Positions 7,836-16,053 of a stretch of DNA of 64,000 nucleotides are shown here, one piece after another. Source of the DNA: Acidimicrobiia bacterium (GTDB taxonomy: Bacteria; Actinomycetota; Acidimicrobiia; Acidimicrobiales; Aldehydirespiratoraceae). The notes under the pieces are model-generated. The model ran no database searches, had not been told where the DNA came from, and saw nothing but the letters and a program-made list of their open reading frames with translations. The stretch is from NCBI GenBank assembly GCA_022828135.1, contig JAJEJB010000015.1:1-64000 (forward strand), given 5' to 3'. A program made the position numbers and the translations under genes. Positions within the stretch are counted from its first letter, which is position 1. The number at the start of each line of letters is the position of its first letter.

Positions 7836-10517
7836 CTAGAATCCGTACTTGCGCCTACGGATCTCAAAGGCACTCTTGCCTCCCTCTAGCACTTCCTCTA
7901 CCAATGCCCTCACCGGCCGAGAATCGATGGAACCCATGTGTTCGCGGGCAATGAACGCACGACCTTCCAGAGCTTCACCTGACGCATCCAGCCCGAGAAT
8001 AAGCTCGGCATCACCCAAGACCGGAATATTCGCGTTATGTGTTGAGAAAACGAACTGCCGTCGGCGTTTTTCCTCTCGGATCCGGGGCACGACACCTTCG
8101 GTAATGAAGCGGTTATCAAGGTCGTCCTCAGGCTGGTCGATAACGAGGGGGGCATCCGACTCCAGCAGCAGTAACAACAAGACAGCTGTCGCCTTTTGGC
8201 CTTTTGACAGTTGTTCGAGAGAACTCCACTTTGGTTGCTCGCCTTGGGAAGCGATGTTGAGCTTAAGGTCAGTCGTCGACGGAAGGTCCAACTCTTCAAT
8301 CTGCATTAGCGTGCTCTCGGGAGCCTCCGCCAGACGTTCAGCCTGCCTAGGTGTCAGGCCGTACTTCTGTCTCACATTCTCCGAGCCTCGCCGACATGCT
8401 TCGACAAGCTCCGGCAACGAAAAATCCTCGGCTTGGTCTAGCGTATCGAGCGTCTGTGATAGTCGTCCACCGATCGTCTCGACAAGAAGATCGCGGAGAG
8501 GCTGTCGATTATCAGCGTTGAACACTTCCACCTTCACCCGATTCCGCAATGCCGAACTAACCTTGCTAGCAGCGCGGTTGAGACCTCGAAACTCTCTGGC
8601 TTTCAGATCCTCCCACTCAGCGAGAAGCTGTCGGCGGCGCTGAGAATGCTCCTCCAATAGCCGGTCCAAGAGTTCCCGACGATCTGCCAAGGGCTTCAAG
8701 TTTTCGATATCACGGCGCAGACGGATGAATTCCTCCCCGTCTACGGCGGATTTCTGTAGTTCGCGTAGGATTCGCTGATACTCCGCGTCTACCTCGCCCT
8801 TGCGATGGAGCCAGCGCCGTCGAACTGCCTCGATACCCTGCTCTGATCGCTCGAGGGCTTCGCCAAGTCGTTGTGAAATAGCCTCAATATCGGTACTCAA
8901 TTGCTGCAGCACACCCGCGGCATCAACAAGAATGTCGCCTCCTGGCAAGTCTGCAACTGCTTCCTTGGACAAGAGCGTCGTATCGATCGGCAACTCCTGA
9001 TGGAGCGTCTCCAACGTCTCTCGAAACACCTGTGTGCGCTCTGGAATCGATCGCAGAATACGCTCTTCGCGAACTAGGAGGCTTTGATCGCGCAACCGGT
9101 CTTCAAGGCCTGCCTCCTGGAACCGTTGAAGTGTCTGTTCCAGTCGTGGAAGCTCCCCGAGGCGATCTTCAATGTCCAAGAGTTCAGAGCGAGCTTGTAT
9201 GATCGATTGCCTAGTCTTCGCGAGTGCTTGCTTTACCTCTGCCTTACCTTGGTTCAGAGAGGCATCCGACTGGACAAAACGTTGCAGCAGCGATGTAAGT
9301 CTCTCTCTACTACTAGTCATTTCCGAAATCTCATGTTGGCCAAAAACCTCGATGCTCGGAAGAATGTCCTTGGGTAGGAGCTTCAGGACTTCGCCAGTTT
9401 CATTCTTGACAACGGGCGGGTTAGGTACCGTACGTTCAATCCTATACTCCGCCTCTGCCGGACGATGCGATCTCACTAGCAACGATAGCTTCGTTCCAGG
9501 TTTGATAACATGGCGCACAATCTCCTGATGAGTTCTGAGAGCGCTCTGTAGTCGAGGCTCAAGGCCCAGCACGTACCTCAAACTCTCAATGACAGTTGAC
9601 TTGCCAGTACCTCGCCCGCCAATAAGGACATTTAGATTCTGATTGAAGTGAATCGCAGCACCATCCAAGAATCCTCCGCCTTCCCACGCAAGTGCTACCA
9701 ACTCAGAGTGGCCTTCCGGAATCCGATCAGTGTTGAGGCGAATCCTTGAGGCTGGATCAAGAAACGCCTGTCTCAACGATTCACAGTTTGCGACCTCTGA
9801 CATCTTGATCCAACATGTTGCAGATCCATCACTGAGATCTTCCGGCGTGGCTACATCTCTGGCGTTCAGGAACGCAATGCGATGGTCACGTCTATATTCT
9901 GGATCCTTATTCCGGATAATCTGGCGAACATCATCGGATAGGTCGTCCATTGATCCTGGAATCTGCACCGCCAGCAGGTCCTCACGATGCCAGGCCCTTG
10001 AGCGAGCCTGGCCGTGCAACGCACGCAAGAGGCCCTTTTCGCCAGTTGAATGAGCTGCGATCGTGATGCCACTCTGTTCCTTTACCTTGCTGAGGATGCC
10101 AGCAAAGTCATACTCGCATTGCGAGGATGAGGGCTCAGTATCACGCACTCCAAACTCACCAAGAAACCTCTCCATCTGATCTACGGCGGTGTCAGGTGAA
10201 TAGATACACAGAACATGAATGCCGTCAGTTGACTCGAGTTCGAACCCAGGCATTACCGTTACATCCGTTCCTGTAGCGGCCGAGCGAAACGCTGAGATAT
10301 CAGAGACGCTGTTGTGATCGGTCACGGCTAGAACAGATATAGCGAGCTCGCGCGCGGCGTCAATGATCGCTCTCGTGTACGCCTCAGGGCCATCGGCGTG
10401 CTGTTCGCCACGGAACGTGCCGCTGTAGTGGTGGGGATTCACCTGCAGCGCACAACGCACGAAACGAGCCCCTGACGCGAGCTGCAGTGCATCGGCGATC
10501 ACGTCGTTGCCGCTCAT
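7836..10517 (-). CDS. TrlF-like PHP-domain / SMC-type AAA ATPase
   Basis: 893 aa. Residues ~20-160 form a PHP-like domain: TDHN at 66-69, GFELESTDGIH at 91-101, AHST at 155-158. The usual HxH at the start is not seen; ALQVNP (24-28) stands there instead. Residues ~290-893 form an SMC/RecN-like ATPase: Walker A GGRGTGKST (300-308), Q-loop region VFGQHE (391-396), a long predicted coiled coil (~420-660), signature LSKGQKA (770-776), Walker B LVIDQPEDDLD (791-801) and STHNANIP (825-832). The full set implies an ATP-driven DNA or RNA sensor with an attached phosphoesterase-like domain. A GGAGAGG ribosome site precedes the ATG. G+C is far below the flanks, consistent with transfer. A defence function is plausible but inferred. 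Confidence 0.8.
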   Translation of the reverse strand: MSGNDVIADALQLASGARFVRCALQVNPHHYSGTFRGEQHADGPEAYTRAIIDAARELAISVLAVTDHNSVSDISAFRSAATGTDVTVMPGFELESTDGIHVLCIYSPDTAVDQMERFLGEFGVRDTEPSSSQCEYDFAGILSKVKEQSGITIAAHSTGEKGLLRALHGQARSRAWHREDLLAVQIPGSMDDLSDDVRQIIRNKDPEYRRDHRIAFLNARDVATPEDLSDGSATCWIKMSEVANCESLRQAFLDPASRIRLNTDRIPEGHSELVALAWEGGGFLDGAAIHFNQNLNVLIGGRGTGKSTVIESLRYVLGLEPRLQSALRTHQEIVRHVIKPGTKLSLLVRSHRPAEAEYRIERTVPNPPVVKNETGEVLKLLPKDILPSIEVFGQHEISEMTSSRERLTSLLQRFVQSDASLNQGKAEVKQALAKTRQSIIQARSELLDIEDRLGELPRLEQTLQRFQEAGLEDRLRDQSLLVREERILRSIPERTQVFRETLETLHQELPIDTTLLSKEAVADLPGGDILVDAAGVLQQLSTDIEAISQRLGEALERSEQGIEAVRRRWLHRKGEVDAEYQRILRELQKSAVDGEEFIRLRRDIENLKPLADRRELLDRLLEEHSQRRRQLLAEWEDLKAREFRGLNRAASKVSSALRNRVKVEVFNADNRQPLRDLLVETIGGRLSQTLDTLDQAEDFSLPELVEACRRGSENVRQKYGLTPRQAERLAEAPESTLMQIEELDLPSTTDLKLNIASQGEQPKWSSLEQLSKGQKATAVLLLLLLESDAPLVIDQPEDDLDNRFITEGVVPRIREEKRRRQFVFSTHNANIPVLGDAELILGLDASGEALEGRAFIAREHMGSIDSRPVRALVEEVLEGGKSAFEIRRRKYGF

Positions 10518-10547
10518 CCTACCTCTCCGCTGTCAGTGGGCTGACGA

Positions 10548-10553
10548 ATTGTA
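10548..10553 (-). promoter_or_regulatory. Candidate -10 element of the island operon
   Basis: On the minus strand TACAAT lies 30 nt upstream of the TrlF-like ATG (10517), followed by the GGAGAGG ribosome site. No convincing -35 is visible. The position lies inside the island, so the two genes appear to bring their own promoter. Confidence 0.4.
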
Positions 10554-10641
10554 ACCGTACTCACTCGGGTGGAGGACTCGAGGTCCGTCGCCAGGCGTGA
10601 ATCGGTCCCGAGGCGCCACGTGACCAACGAAGAACTTGCCT

Positions 10642-10659
10642 AGCCGGGGGACTCCACGG
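10642..10659 (+). repeat. Right 18-bp direct repeat of the island
   Basis: Identical to 6555-6572. On the minus strand, read from the original glycosylase promoter side, it gives GTG GAG TCC CCC GGC followed at once by TAG from island sequence. This copy is therefore a decapitated five-codon relic of the glycosylase start. Confidence 0.85.
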
Positions 10660-10685
10660 ACGATCAGGCTACGTTGACACCCGTC

Positions 10686-11366
10686 ATGGCCACGAGTTCT
10701 GCCCGCACATCGGCCAAGCCCGCTTCCAAGGCCGGTGCTGAAGCCGCGGCCGTCGTGCTGTTCGTGCGCCACGGGCAGACGCCCACCACGGGATCGGTTC
10801 TGCCGGGCCGGGCACCGGGTCTCCATCTGTCACCCGAGGGTGTGGAGCAGGCCCGCGGGGTGGCCGAGCGACTGGCCGGGTTGGACCGGATCAAGGCGGT
10901 ATATGCCTCGCCCATGGAGCGCACGGTCGAGACTGCGGCGCCTATAGCCCGGGCCTGCAAGCTGCGGGTGCGGCGGAGCCCGGGGCTGATCGAGTGCGAC
11001 TTCGGCCGATGGACGGGACGCAAGCTTCAGAGTCTGCGCAGGCGCAAGGACTGGACCACTGTGCAGCGCCACCCGAGCGGGTTCCGCTTCCCCGGTGGGG
11101 AGTCGTTCGCCGAGATGCAAGCCCGGGCCCTCGACGCGGTGGCCGCCATCTGTGCCCGCCACGCCAGCGAGACCGTGGTGGCCGTGTCCCACGCCGATGT
11201 GATCAAGGCGGTGGCCGCGGCCGCGGCCGGCACACCGCTGGACCTGTTCCAGCGGATCGTGATCTCGCCGTGCTCGGTCACCGCCATCGCCTACCACCCC
11301 TCCGGTCCGATCCTCCTGACGGTGAACAACACCGGCGACGACCTGGCGTCGCTGCGCCCGTCGTGA
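10686..11366 (+). CDS. Histidine phosphatase family protein (MSMEG_4193 type)
   Basis: 226 aa from ATG 10686; a TTG at 10674 would add four residues. It is a phosphoglycerate-mutase-like histidine phosphatase: catalytic FVRHGQTP, then SPMERTVETA and ECDFGRWTG with the acidic residue, and VSHADVIKA with the second catalytic His. It heads the gene trio phosphatase / DUF3090 / SCO1664-type protein, a conserved actinobacterial arrangement whose substrate is not known. The stop is 19 bp before DUF3090. Its 5' side abuts the right island repeat, so before the insertion it was divergent from the glycosylase gene with only ~28 bp between starts. Confidence 0.85.
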   Translation: MATSSARTSAKPASKAGAEAAAVVLFVRHGQTPTTGSVLPGRAPGLHLSPEGVEQARGVAERLAGLDRIKAVYASPMERTVETAAPIARACKLRVRRSPGLIECDFGRWTGRKLQSLRRRKDWTTVQRHPSGFRFPGGESFAEMQARALDAVAAICARHASETVVAVSHADVIKAVAAAAAGTPLDLFQRIVISPCSVTAIAYHPSGPILLTVNNTGDDLASLRPS

Positions 11367-11385
11367 GCGCCCGACATCCACAGCC

Positions 11386-11874
11386 ATGAGCGAGTCGTTC
11401 CACTTCGAGGCGGTCGACATGCTCACCGTGGGCACGCTCGGGCCCAAGGGCGAGCGGGTCTTCTACCTGCAGTGCCTCGCCGAGGGCGAACTGGTGTCGC
11501 TCAAGTTCGAGAAGCGCCAGGCGGCCGCCCTGGCCGAGTACCTGGAACGGGTGCTGGGCGAGCTGCCCGAAGCCGAGGAAGCAGACCCGCCCGACGACCT
11601 CGACATGCGCGAACCGGTGGTGGAGGCATGGACGATCGGCGCTCTGGGAATCGCCTACGACCAGGAGGAGGGCCGGGTGATCCTCGTCGCCGAGGAGCTG
11701 GTCGAGGACGACGACGACACCGGAGCGTCGGCTCGATTCACCCTGACCCGCCCCCAGGTCAGGGCGCTGGTGACCCGGGCCCGGGCCGTGGTTGCCGCCG
11801 GCCGGCCACCGTGCCCGTTCTGCCTGCGGCCCCTGGAACCGTCCAACCGAGACTGGTGCCCGTGCCACAACTGA
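11386..11874 (+). CDS. DUF3090 family protein
   Basis: 162 aa. The body matches DUF3090: LTVGTLGPKGERVFYLQC, then LKFEKRQAAALAEYL, then an acidic middle. The C-terminus CPFCLRPLEPSNRDWCPCHN carries the zinc-ribbon-like Cys pairs. The function is unknown, but it is always found with the upstream histidine phosphatase and the downstream SCO1664-type protein in actinobacteria, so the three probably act together. A small palindromic element lies 20 bp after the stop, before the next gene. Confidence 0.85.
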   Translation: MSESFHFEAVDMLTVGTLGPKGERVFYLQCLAEGELVSLKFEKRQAAALAEYLERVLGELPEAEEADPPDDLDMREPVVEAWTIGALGIAYDQEEGRVILVAEELVEDDDDTGASARFTLTRPQVRALVTRARAVVAAGRPPCPFCLRPLEPSNRDWCPCHN

Positions 11875-11894
11875 GCGCGACACCAGCCTCCGCC

Positions 11895-11944
11895 GGAATT
11901 GGCAGCCCAGAACGCCCGAAACGGACTCGAGCGCTGCCAATTCC
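11895..11944. repeat. Dispersed palindromic element, copy A
   Basis: GGAATTGGCAGC (11895-11906) and its exact complement GCTGCCAATTCC (11933-11944) flank a 26-nt loop beginning CCAGAAC. A second copy with the same loop length lies at 52602-52649. Here it sits directly downstream of the DUF3090 stop, where it could act as a terminator or processing hairpin. No T-tract follows. Confidence 0.7.
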
Positions 11945-11965
11945 CGATGGACGGGGCCGCTGATC

Positions 11966-12727
11966 ATGGCGGACGGTACCGAGGACGCCGCGGGCCAGTC
12001 CCCCATCCGGGACCGGCCCCCGATCGAGACGGCCCGTGCCCTGGCCCTGCTGTCAAGCGGCGAAGTGGAACTGCGGGGAAGAATGCCCTACAGCTCCAAC
12101 GCGACCTTCCTGGTGGACGTGACCCATGAGGGACTCGACGCTCAGGCCATCTACAAGCCGGTGCGGGGCGAGCGGCCGCTGTGGGACTTCCCTTCCGGCC
12201 TGGCCCACCGCGAGGCAGGCGCGTTCTGGATGGACGCCGCGCTCCGCTGGGACGTGGTGCCCCCCACCGTGGTGCGCGACGACCTGCCCTTCGACGAGGG
12301 GTCGCTTCAGCTGTTCATGCCCGCCAATTTCGAGGAGCACTACTTCACACTGGTGGAGCAGGAGCGGCTCAAGCCCGAGCTGGAGCGCATCTGCGCGCTC
12401 GACATCGTGATCAACAACACCGACCGCAAGTCGGGCCATTGCCTGCTCGGAACCGACGGCACCATCTGGGCCATCGACAACGGTCTGTCGTTCCACTCGC
12501 AGTTCAAGCTGCGCACCGTGATCTGGGACTTCGCCGGTGAGCCCCTGCCCGGCGACGTGAGGCGGGACCTGCGCTCTCTGCTGGACGCCGGCCTCCCCGA
12601 GCCGCTGGCCGCGGCGCTCACGGCGCAGGAGCAGGACGCCACCCTGGCCCGCACCGAGGCCCTGCTGGCTGCGGGCCGGTTCCCGTCCGACGGCCACGGC
12701 CACCGCTGGCCCTGGCCGCTGGTCTAG
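11966..12727 (+). CDS. SCO1664-type protein (PI3/4-kinase-like fold)
   Basis: 253 aa from ATG 11966; upstream codons in frame run through the palindromic element and are unlikely to be used. NATFLVDV and AIYKPVRGERPLWDFP with Lys64 correspond to the nucleotide-binding lysine of PI3/4-kinase-like proteins. DIVINNTDRKSGH and WAIDNGLSFH supply the catalytic and metal-binding Asp/Asn residues. It is the third member of the phosphatase/DUF3090 trio. The substrate is unknown; a small-molecule or protein kinase role is possible. Confidence 0.8.
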   Translation: MADGTEDAAGQSPIRDRPPIETARALALLSSGEVELRGRMPYSSNATFLVDVTHEGLDAQAIYKPVRGERPLWDFPSGLAHREAGAFWMDAALRWDVVPPTVVRDDLPFDEGSLQLFMPANFEEHYFTLVEQERLKPELERICALDIVINNTDRKSGHCLLGTDGTIWAIDNGLSFHSQFKLRTVIWDFAGEPLPGDVRRDLRSLLDAGLPEPLAAALTAQEQDATLARTEALLAAGRFPSDGHGHRWPWPLV

Positions 12728-12737
12728 AGGACGGCAG

Positions 12738-12766
12738 TTGAAATAACAGCAAACAGCATATAGATT
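12738..12766 (+). promoter_or_regulatory. Sigma-70-type promoter for the aspartyl-protease-like gene
   Basis: TTGAAA (12738-12743) and TAGATT (12761-12766) are separated by exactly 17 bp in a short AT-rich stretch. A GGAGG ribosome site follows at 12795-12799, 5 nt before the ATG. This is one of the clearest promoter and ribosome-site layouts in the window. Confidence 0.6.
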
Positions 12767-12804
12767 AGGACGGACACCGACGAGGCGCACGGGCGGAGGC
12801 ACGG

Positions 12805-13158
12805 ATGGGGACATTCAACTGCATGGTTCGATTCGGCAGCCTGGACGGCGAGCGGAGCGTGGAGATCGACGCGCTCGTCGACACCGGCGCGAGCTACAGC
12901 ATCGTGCCGTCTGCCATCCTGCGGCGATTGGGGGTCGAGCCGACCGACAGACACCGCGTGACCCTCGCCGACGGCAGGCAGGTGACCTATGACCTCGGGC
13001 AGGCTCAAGCCACCGTCAACGGTCGCAGCACTCCCACGTGGGTCTTCTTCGGCGAGGACGACGGCCCTTCCCTACTCGGCGCCTACACACTGGAGGGCCT
13101 ACGCCTTGCAGTCGACCCCTATGAGAGACAGCTCGTTCCTTCCGTAGCCACGGCCTGA
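12805..13158 (+). CDS. Retropepsin-like aspartyl protease family protein
   Basis: 117 aa. ALVDTGASYSIVPSAIL is the retropepsin-like catalytic motif (DTGA). LLGAYTLEGLRLAVDP at the C-terminus matches the conserved LLG...L segment. There is no signal peptide and only one catalytic motif, so the active form would be a dimer. It lies between the SCO1664-type gene and the convergent etfA with its own promoter. Small proteins of this type are often paired with toxin-like partners, but none is seen here. The substrate is unknown. Confidence 0.7.
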   Translation: MGTFNCMVRFGSLDGERSVEIDALVDTGASYSIVPSAILRRLGVEPTDRHRVTLADGRQVTYDLGQAQATVNGRSTPTWVFFGEDDGPSLLGAYTLEGLRLAVDPYERQLVPSVATA

Positions 13159-13227
13159 GCGCCGGTCACCTCGTCGGGGCGAAGGCACAACTCGACGCAG
13201 GAGGTCTCAGGTGCTCGGACTTGCGGT

Positions 13228-14199
13228 TTAGCGACCCTCGAGCGCTTCGGTGAGCTTGGGGAGCACCTTGTGGACGTCGCCGACGATGCCGAGGTCGGCC
13301 ACCGCGAAGATGGGGGCCTCGGAGTCCTTGTTGATGGCGATGATGTTCTTGGAGCCCTTCATGCCCACCAGGTGCTGGGTGGCGCCCGAGATGCCGCAGG
13401 CGATGTACACCGTCGGCTTGACCACCTTGCCGGTCTGGCCGACCTGGTAGCTGTAGGGCACCCAGCCCGCGTCCACGATGGCCCGGCTGGCGCCCGGCGC
13501 GGCGCCCAGCTGCTTGGCCAGGCCCTCGATCATCGAGTACGCCTCCGCGGCGCCCAGTCCCCGCCCGCCGGAGACCACGATGGCGGCCTCGTCGAGCTTG
13601 GGGCCCTCGGACTCCTCGGTGAAGCGGTCCCGGACCACCGCGCCGCCGGTGGTGCCGAGGTCGGGAACGGGAAGGTCCACGACCTCCGCGGGCGGGCCGC
13701 CGACCGCCGCGGGCTCGAAGGACTTCGGGCGGACCAGCCAGATGTCGGGGCCGCCGTCAGTGAACCGGGAGGTCACGTTGAGCGTGCCGCCGAACACCGG
13801 CTCGACCCCCACCAGACGGTCCCCGTCGAGGCGCAGGTCGACCACATTGGACAGCACGCTGACGTCCAGCTTCACCGACAGCCGGGCGGCCACGTCGCGG
13901 CCGTCGTAGGTGGTGCCCAGCAGGAAGGCGTCGGGCGCGGCCACGCTGCCGTCGGAGATGGCTGCGGCCACCGCCGAGGCGACCGACACGCCCTTCATGC
14001 GACCGTCGAGATCGCCGGTGGCGTGGACCGTGGCGACCCCGTGGTCGCCGAGCTCGGCCGCGCACGCCGCGCCGTCTCCCCCGCAGAACACCTCGACGGT
14101 GCCGGCCACCTCCCGGGCCTTGGCCAGCATCTCCAGCGTGATGGTGGCCACACCGTCGTCGCCGGCCTCACAGAACACCCAGATCTTGTCCAGTGTCAT
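13228..14199 (-). CDS. etfA: Electron transfer flavoprotein, alpha subunit
   Basis: 323 aa. The C-terminal FAD domain is complete: [59 protein letters not shown]. With EtfB it forms the soluble heterodimer that takes electrons from acyl-CoA dehydrogenases and passes them to the membrane quinone pool. It follows etfB by 10 bp on the same strand. Its presence fits the fatty-acyl-CoA enzymes elsewhere in the window. Confidence 0.93.
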   Translation of the reverse strand: MTLDKIWVFCEAGDDGVATITLEMLAKAREVAGTVEVFCGGDGAACAAELGDHGVATVHATGDLDGRMKGVSVASAVAAAISDGSVAAPDAFLLGTTYDGRDVAARLSVKLDVSVLSNVVDLRLDGDRLVGVEPVFGGTLNVTSRFTDGGPDIWLVRPKSFEPAAVGGPPAEVVDLPVPDLGTTGGAVVRDRFTEESEGPKLDEAAIVVSGGRGLGAAEAYSMIEGLAKQLGAAPGASRAIVDAGWVPYSYQVGQTGKVVKPTVYIACGISGATQHLVGMKGSKNIIAINKDSEAPIFAVADLGIVGDVHKVLPKLTEALEGR

Positions 14200-14209
14200 G
14201 GCGGGCCTC

Positions 14210-14989
14210 CTATATCACTTTGAGTTCGTCGAGGAAGGCCACGATGCGTTCGTGGGCATCGCCCTCGTCCACCACGACCTCGCCCGCGGCCCGCTCGGGA
14301 GCCTCGGCGACGTCGGTGATCTCCTGGCCCGCACCGGCCCAGCCGACGCGCTCGGCGGCGATACCGAGATCAGCGATCTTCAACTGGTCGACCGGCTTGT
14401 TCTTGGCTTGCATGATCCCCCGGAAAGACGGGTATCGGGGCTCGACCACTCCGGCCGTCACCGACACCACCGCGGGCAGCGGGCACTCGACCAGGTCGGC
14501 GCCGGCCTCGGTCTGGCGGCGCACGGTGGCGGTGGAGCCCTCGACCGCGATCTCCTTGGCGAACGTCACCGAGGGCAGGCCGAGCAGTTCGGCCACCTGG
14601 GCAGGCACGACGCCGGTGTAGCCGTCGCTGGACTCGGTGGCGGCCAGCACCAGGTCGGGCTCGGCCCGCTCGATGGCCGCGGCGAGCACGCGGGACGTGC
14701 CCAGCGCGTCGGAGCCGGCCAGCGCCTCATCACTGATGAGCGTGGCCGAGTCGGCGCCCATGGCCAGGGCGGTGCGCAGGCCGCTCACCTCGTCGTTGGG
14801 CACCATCGAGACCAGGTGCACGGAGCCCTCGCCGGCGGCGTCCACCAGCTGCAGGGCCATCTCCACCCCGTACGAGTCGGACTCGTCGAGGATGAGCTTC
14901 ACGTTGCGCCGCAGCGTCTTGGTTTCAGGGTCCAGCGCGCCGGGATCGGCGGGATCGGGGATCTGCTTCACGCAGACAACAACCTTCAT
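14210..14989 (-). CDS. etfB: Electron transfer flavoprotein, beta subunit
   Basis: 259 aa from ATG 14989 (MKVVVCVKQIPDP, the standard EtfB N-terminus); a TTG three codons earlier is possible. The AMP-binding part is present: ATESSDGYTGVVPAQVAELL. The family signature RYPSFRGIMQAKNK near the C-terminus corresponds to the recognition loop. It is the first gene of the etfBA operon. Confidence 0.93.
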   Translation of the reverse strand: MKVVVCVKQIPDPADPGALDPETKTLRRNVKLILDESDSYGVEMALQLVDAAGEGSVHLVSMVPNDEVSGLRTALAMGADSATLISDEALAGSDALGTSRVLAAAIERAEPDLVLAATESSDGYTGVVPAQVAELLGLPSVTFAKEIAVEGSTATVRRQTEAGADLVECPLPAVVSVTAGVVEPRYPSFRGIMQAKNKPVDQLKIADLGIAAERVGWAGAGQEITDVAEAPERAAGEVVVDEGDAHERIVAFLDELKVI

Positions 14990-15114
14990 GGGCGCCAAGT
15001 GTGCCAGCCCACAGCCAGAAACGAACCTCGCCCGAGGGACAAAATCGTGACCTCTTGCTCGCCTGCCCGCTTGCTCTTCAGCGCGCTTGGCTCGCGAGCG
15101 GACAGACTGGGTGA

Positions 15115-16026
15115 ATGAGGGTGCTGCTGCTGGTGAACTCGGCCGCCTCCTCGGTGACCGGACGGCGCCGGGTGGTGATCCAGAAGGCGCTGTCGGCCGA
15201 CCATGAGGTGACCCTGTCCGAGACCGTCCGGCGCGGCCATGCCACCCGGCTGGCCCGGTCGGCCGCCTCCGACGGCATCGATGTGGTGGTGGTTCTGGGC
15301 GGGGACGGCACGCTCAACGAGGCCGCCAACGGCCTGGCCGGCACCGACACCGCCCTGGCCGCGCTGCCGGGAGGAAGCACCAACGTGTTCGCCCGCATCA
15401 TCGGTCTGCCCGACGACCCCATCGAAGCCGCCGGCCAGCTCCTCGACGCCCTCGACCGGGGCGCCGTCGCCAGGATCGGGCTCGGGGTCGTTGACGGGCG
15501 GTACTTCCTGTTCCACTGCGGCATCGGGTTCGACGCGGCCGTGGTGGAGCTGGTCGAGAGCCGCGGCCCGCTGAAACGCTGGGCCGGGCACCCCCTGTTC
15601 ATCTACGCGTCGGTGACCACCTGGCTGCAGCGGGCCAACCGGCGACGTCCCCCCATGCGGGTGCTCGATGCCGACGGAGACACGCTGGCCGAGGGCCTGT
15701 TGACGATCGTGCTCAACCTGAACCCCTACACCTACCTGGGCAGCCGCAGCTTCGACCTGGTGCCGGGCCTCGGCCTGGACGAGCCCCTGGTCAGCGTGAC
15801 CCTGCCCAGCCTCTCGCTGCACCGGATGCTGCCGGTGGCCTTGAAGGCCCTGCGCTCAGGTGACGTGCGACGCCTGCCCGGAGCGACGGTTCACGAGGAC
15901 CTGAGGGACCTGACCGTGAACGCGGAGCCGCCCGTTCCATACCAGGCCGACGGCGACCACCTCGGCGCTGCGCCCCGCCTGAGGATCCGCTGGGCACCCG
16001 AAGCACTGCGGCTGGTCCTGCCCTGA
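15115..16026 (+). CDS. Diacylglycerol / lipid kinase family protein
   Basis: 303 aa. The catalytic domain has LGGDGTLNEAANGL (61-74) and LPGGSTNVFAR (84-94), the two nucleotide-binding signatures of the DAGK family. HCGIGFDAAVVELVE in the middle and the C-terminal VNAEPPVPYQADGD complete the YegS/DgkB-like fold. It would phosphorylate a membrane lipid such as diacylglycerol. It is divergent from etfB. The exact lipid is not predictable. Confidence 0.85.
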   Translation: MRVLLLVNSAASSVTGRRRVVIQKALSADHEVTLSETVRRGHATRLARSAASDGIDVVVVLGGDGTLNEAANGLAGTDTALAALPGGSTNVFARIIGLPDDPIEAAGQLLDALDRGAVARIGLGVVDGRYFLFHCGIGFDAAVVELVESRGPLKRWAGHPLFIYASVTTWLQRANRRRPPMRVLDADGDTLAEGLLTIVLNLNPYTYLGSRSFDLVPGLGLDEPLVSVTLPSLSLHRMLPVALKALRSGDVRRLPGATVHEDLRDLTVNAEPPVPYQADGDHLGAAPRLRIRWAPEALRLVLP

Positions 16027-16053
16027 GCGGCTCCCTCCCTCGAGGCCTCTGGC

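Larger units (their letters stand above)
6555..10659. mobile_element. Low-GC genomic island bounded by an 18-bp direct repeat
   Basis: The sequence AGCCGGGGGACTCCACGG occurs at 6555-6572 and again, identical, at 10642-10659. Between the copies are exactly two genes on the minus strand (TrlF-like ATPase, then AlbA_2 protein), the second ending one base inside the left repeat. Composition changes inside: 9181-9240 has 29 G+C of 60, whereas 11041-11100 outside has 44 of 60. I see no integrase, transposase or terminal inverted repeats within it. The unit looks like a passenger cassette inserted by a trans-acting recombinase or by homology at the repeat. Confidence 0.7.

Noticed and set aside
10235..10260. 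tRNA-like T-loop sequence GTTCGAA
   Set aside because: It lies inside the TrlF-like coding sequence, and no cloverleaf can be built around it. I found no tRNA or rRNA in the window.
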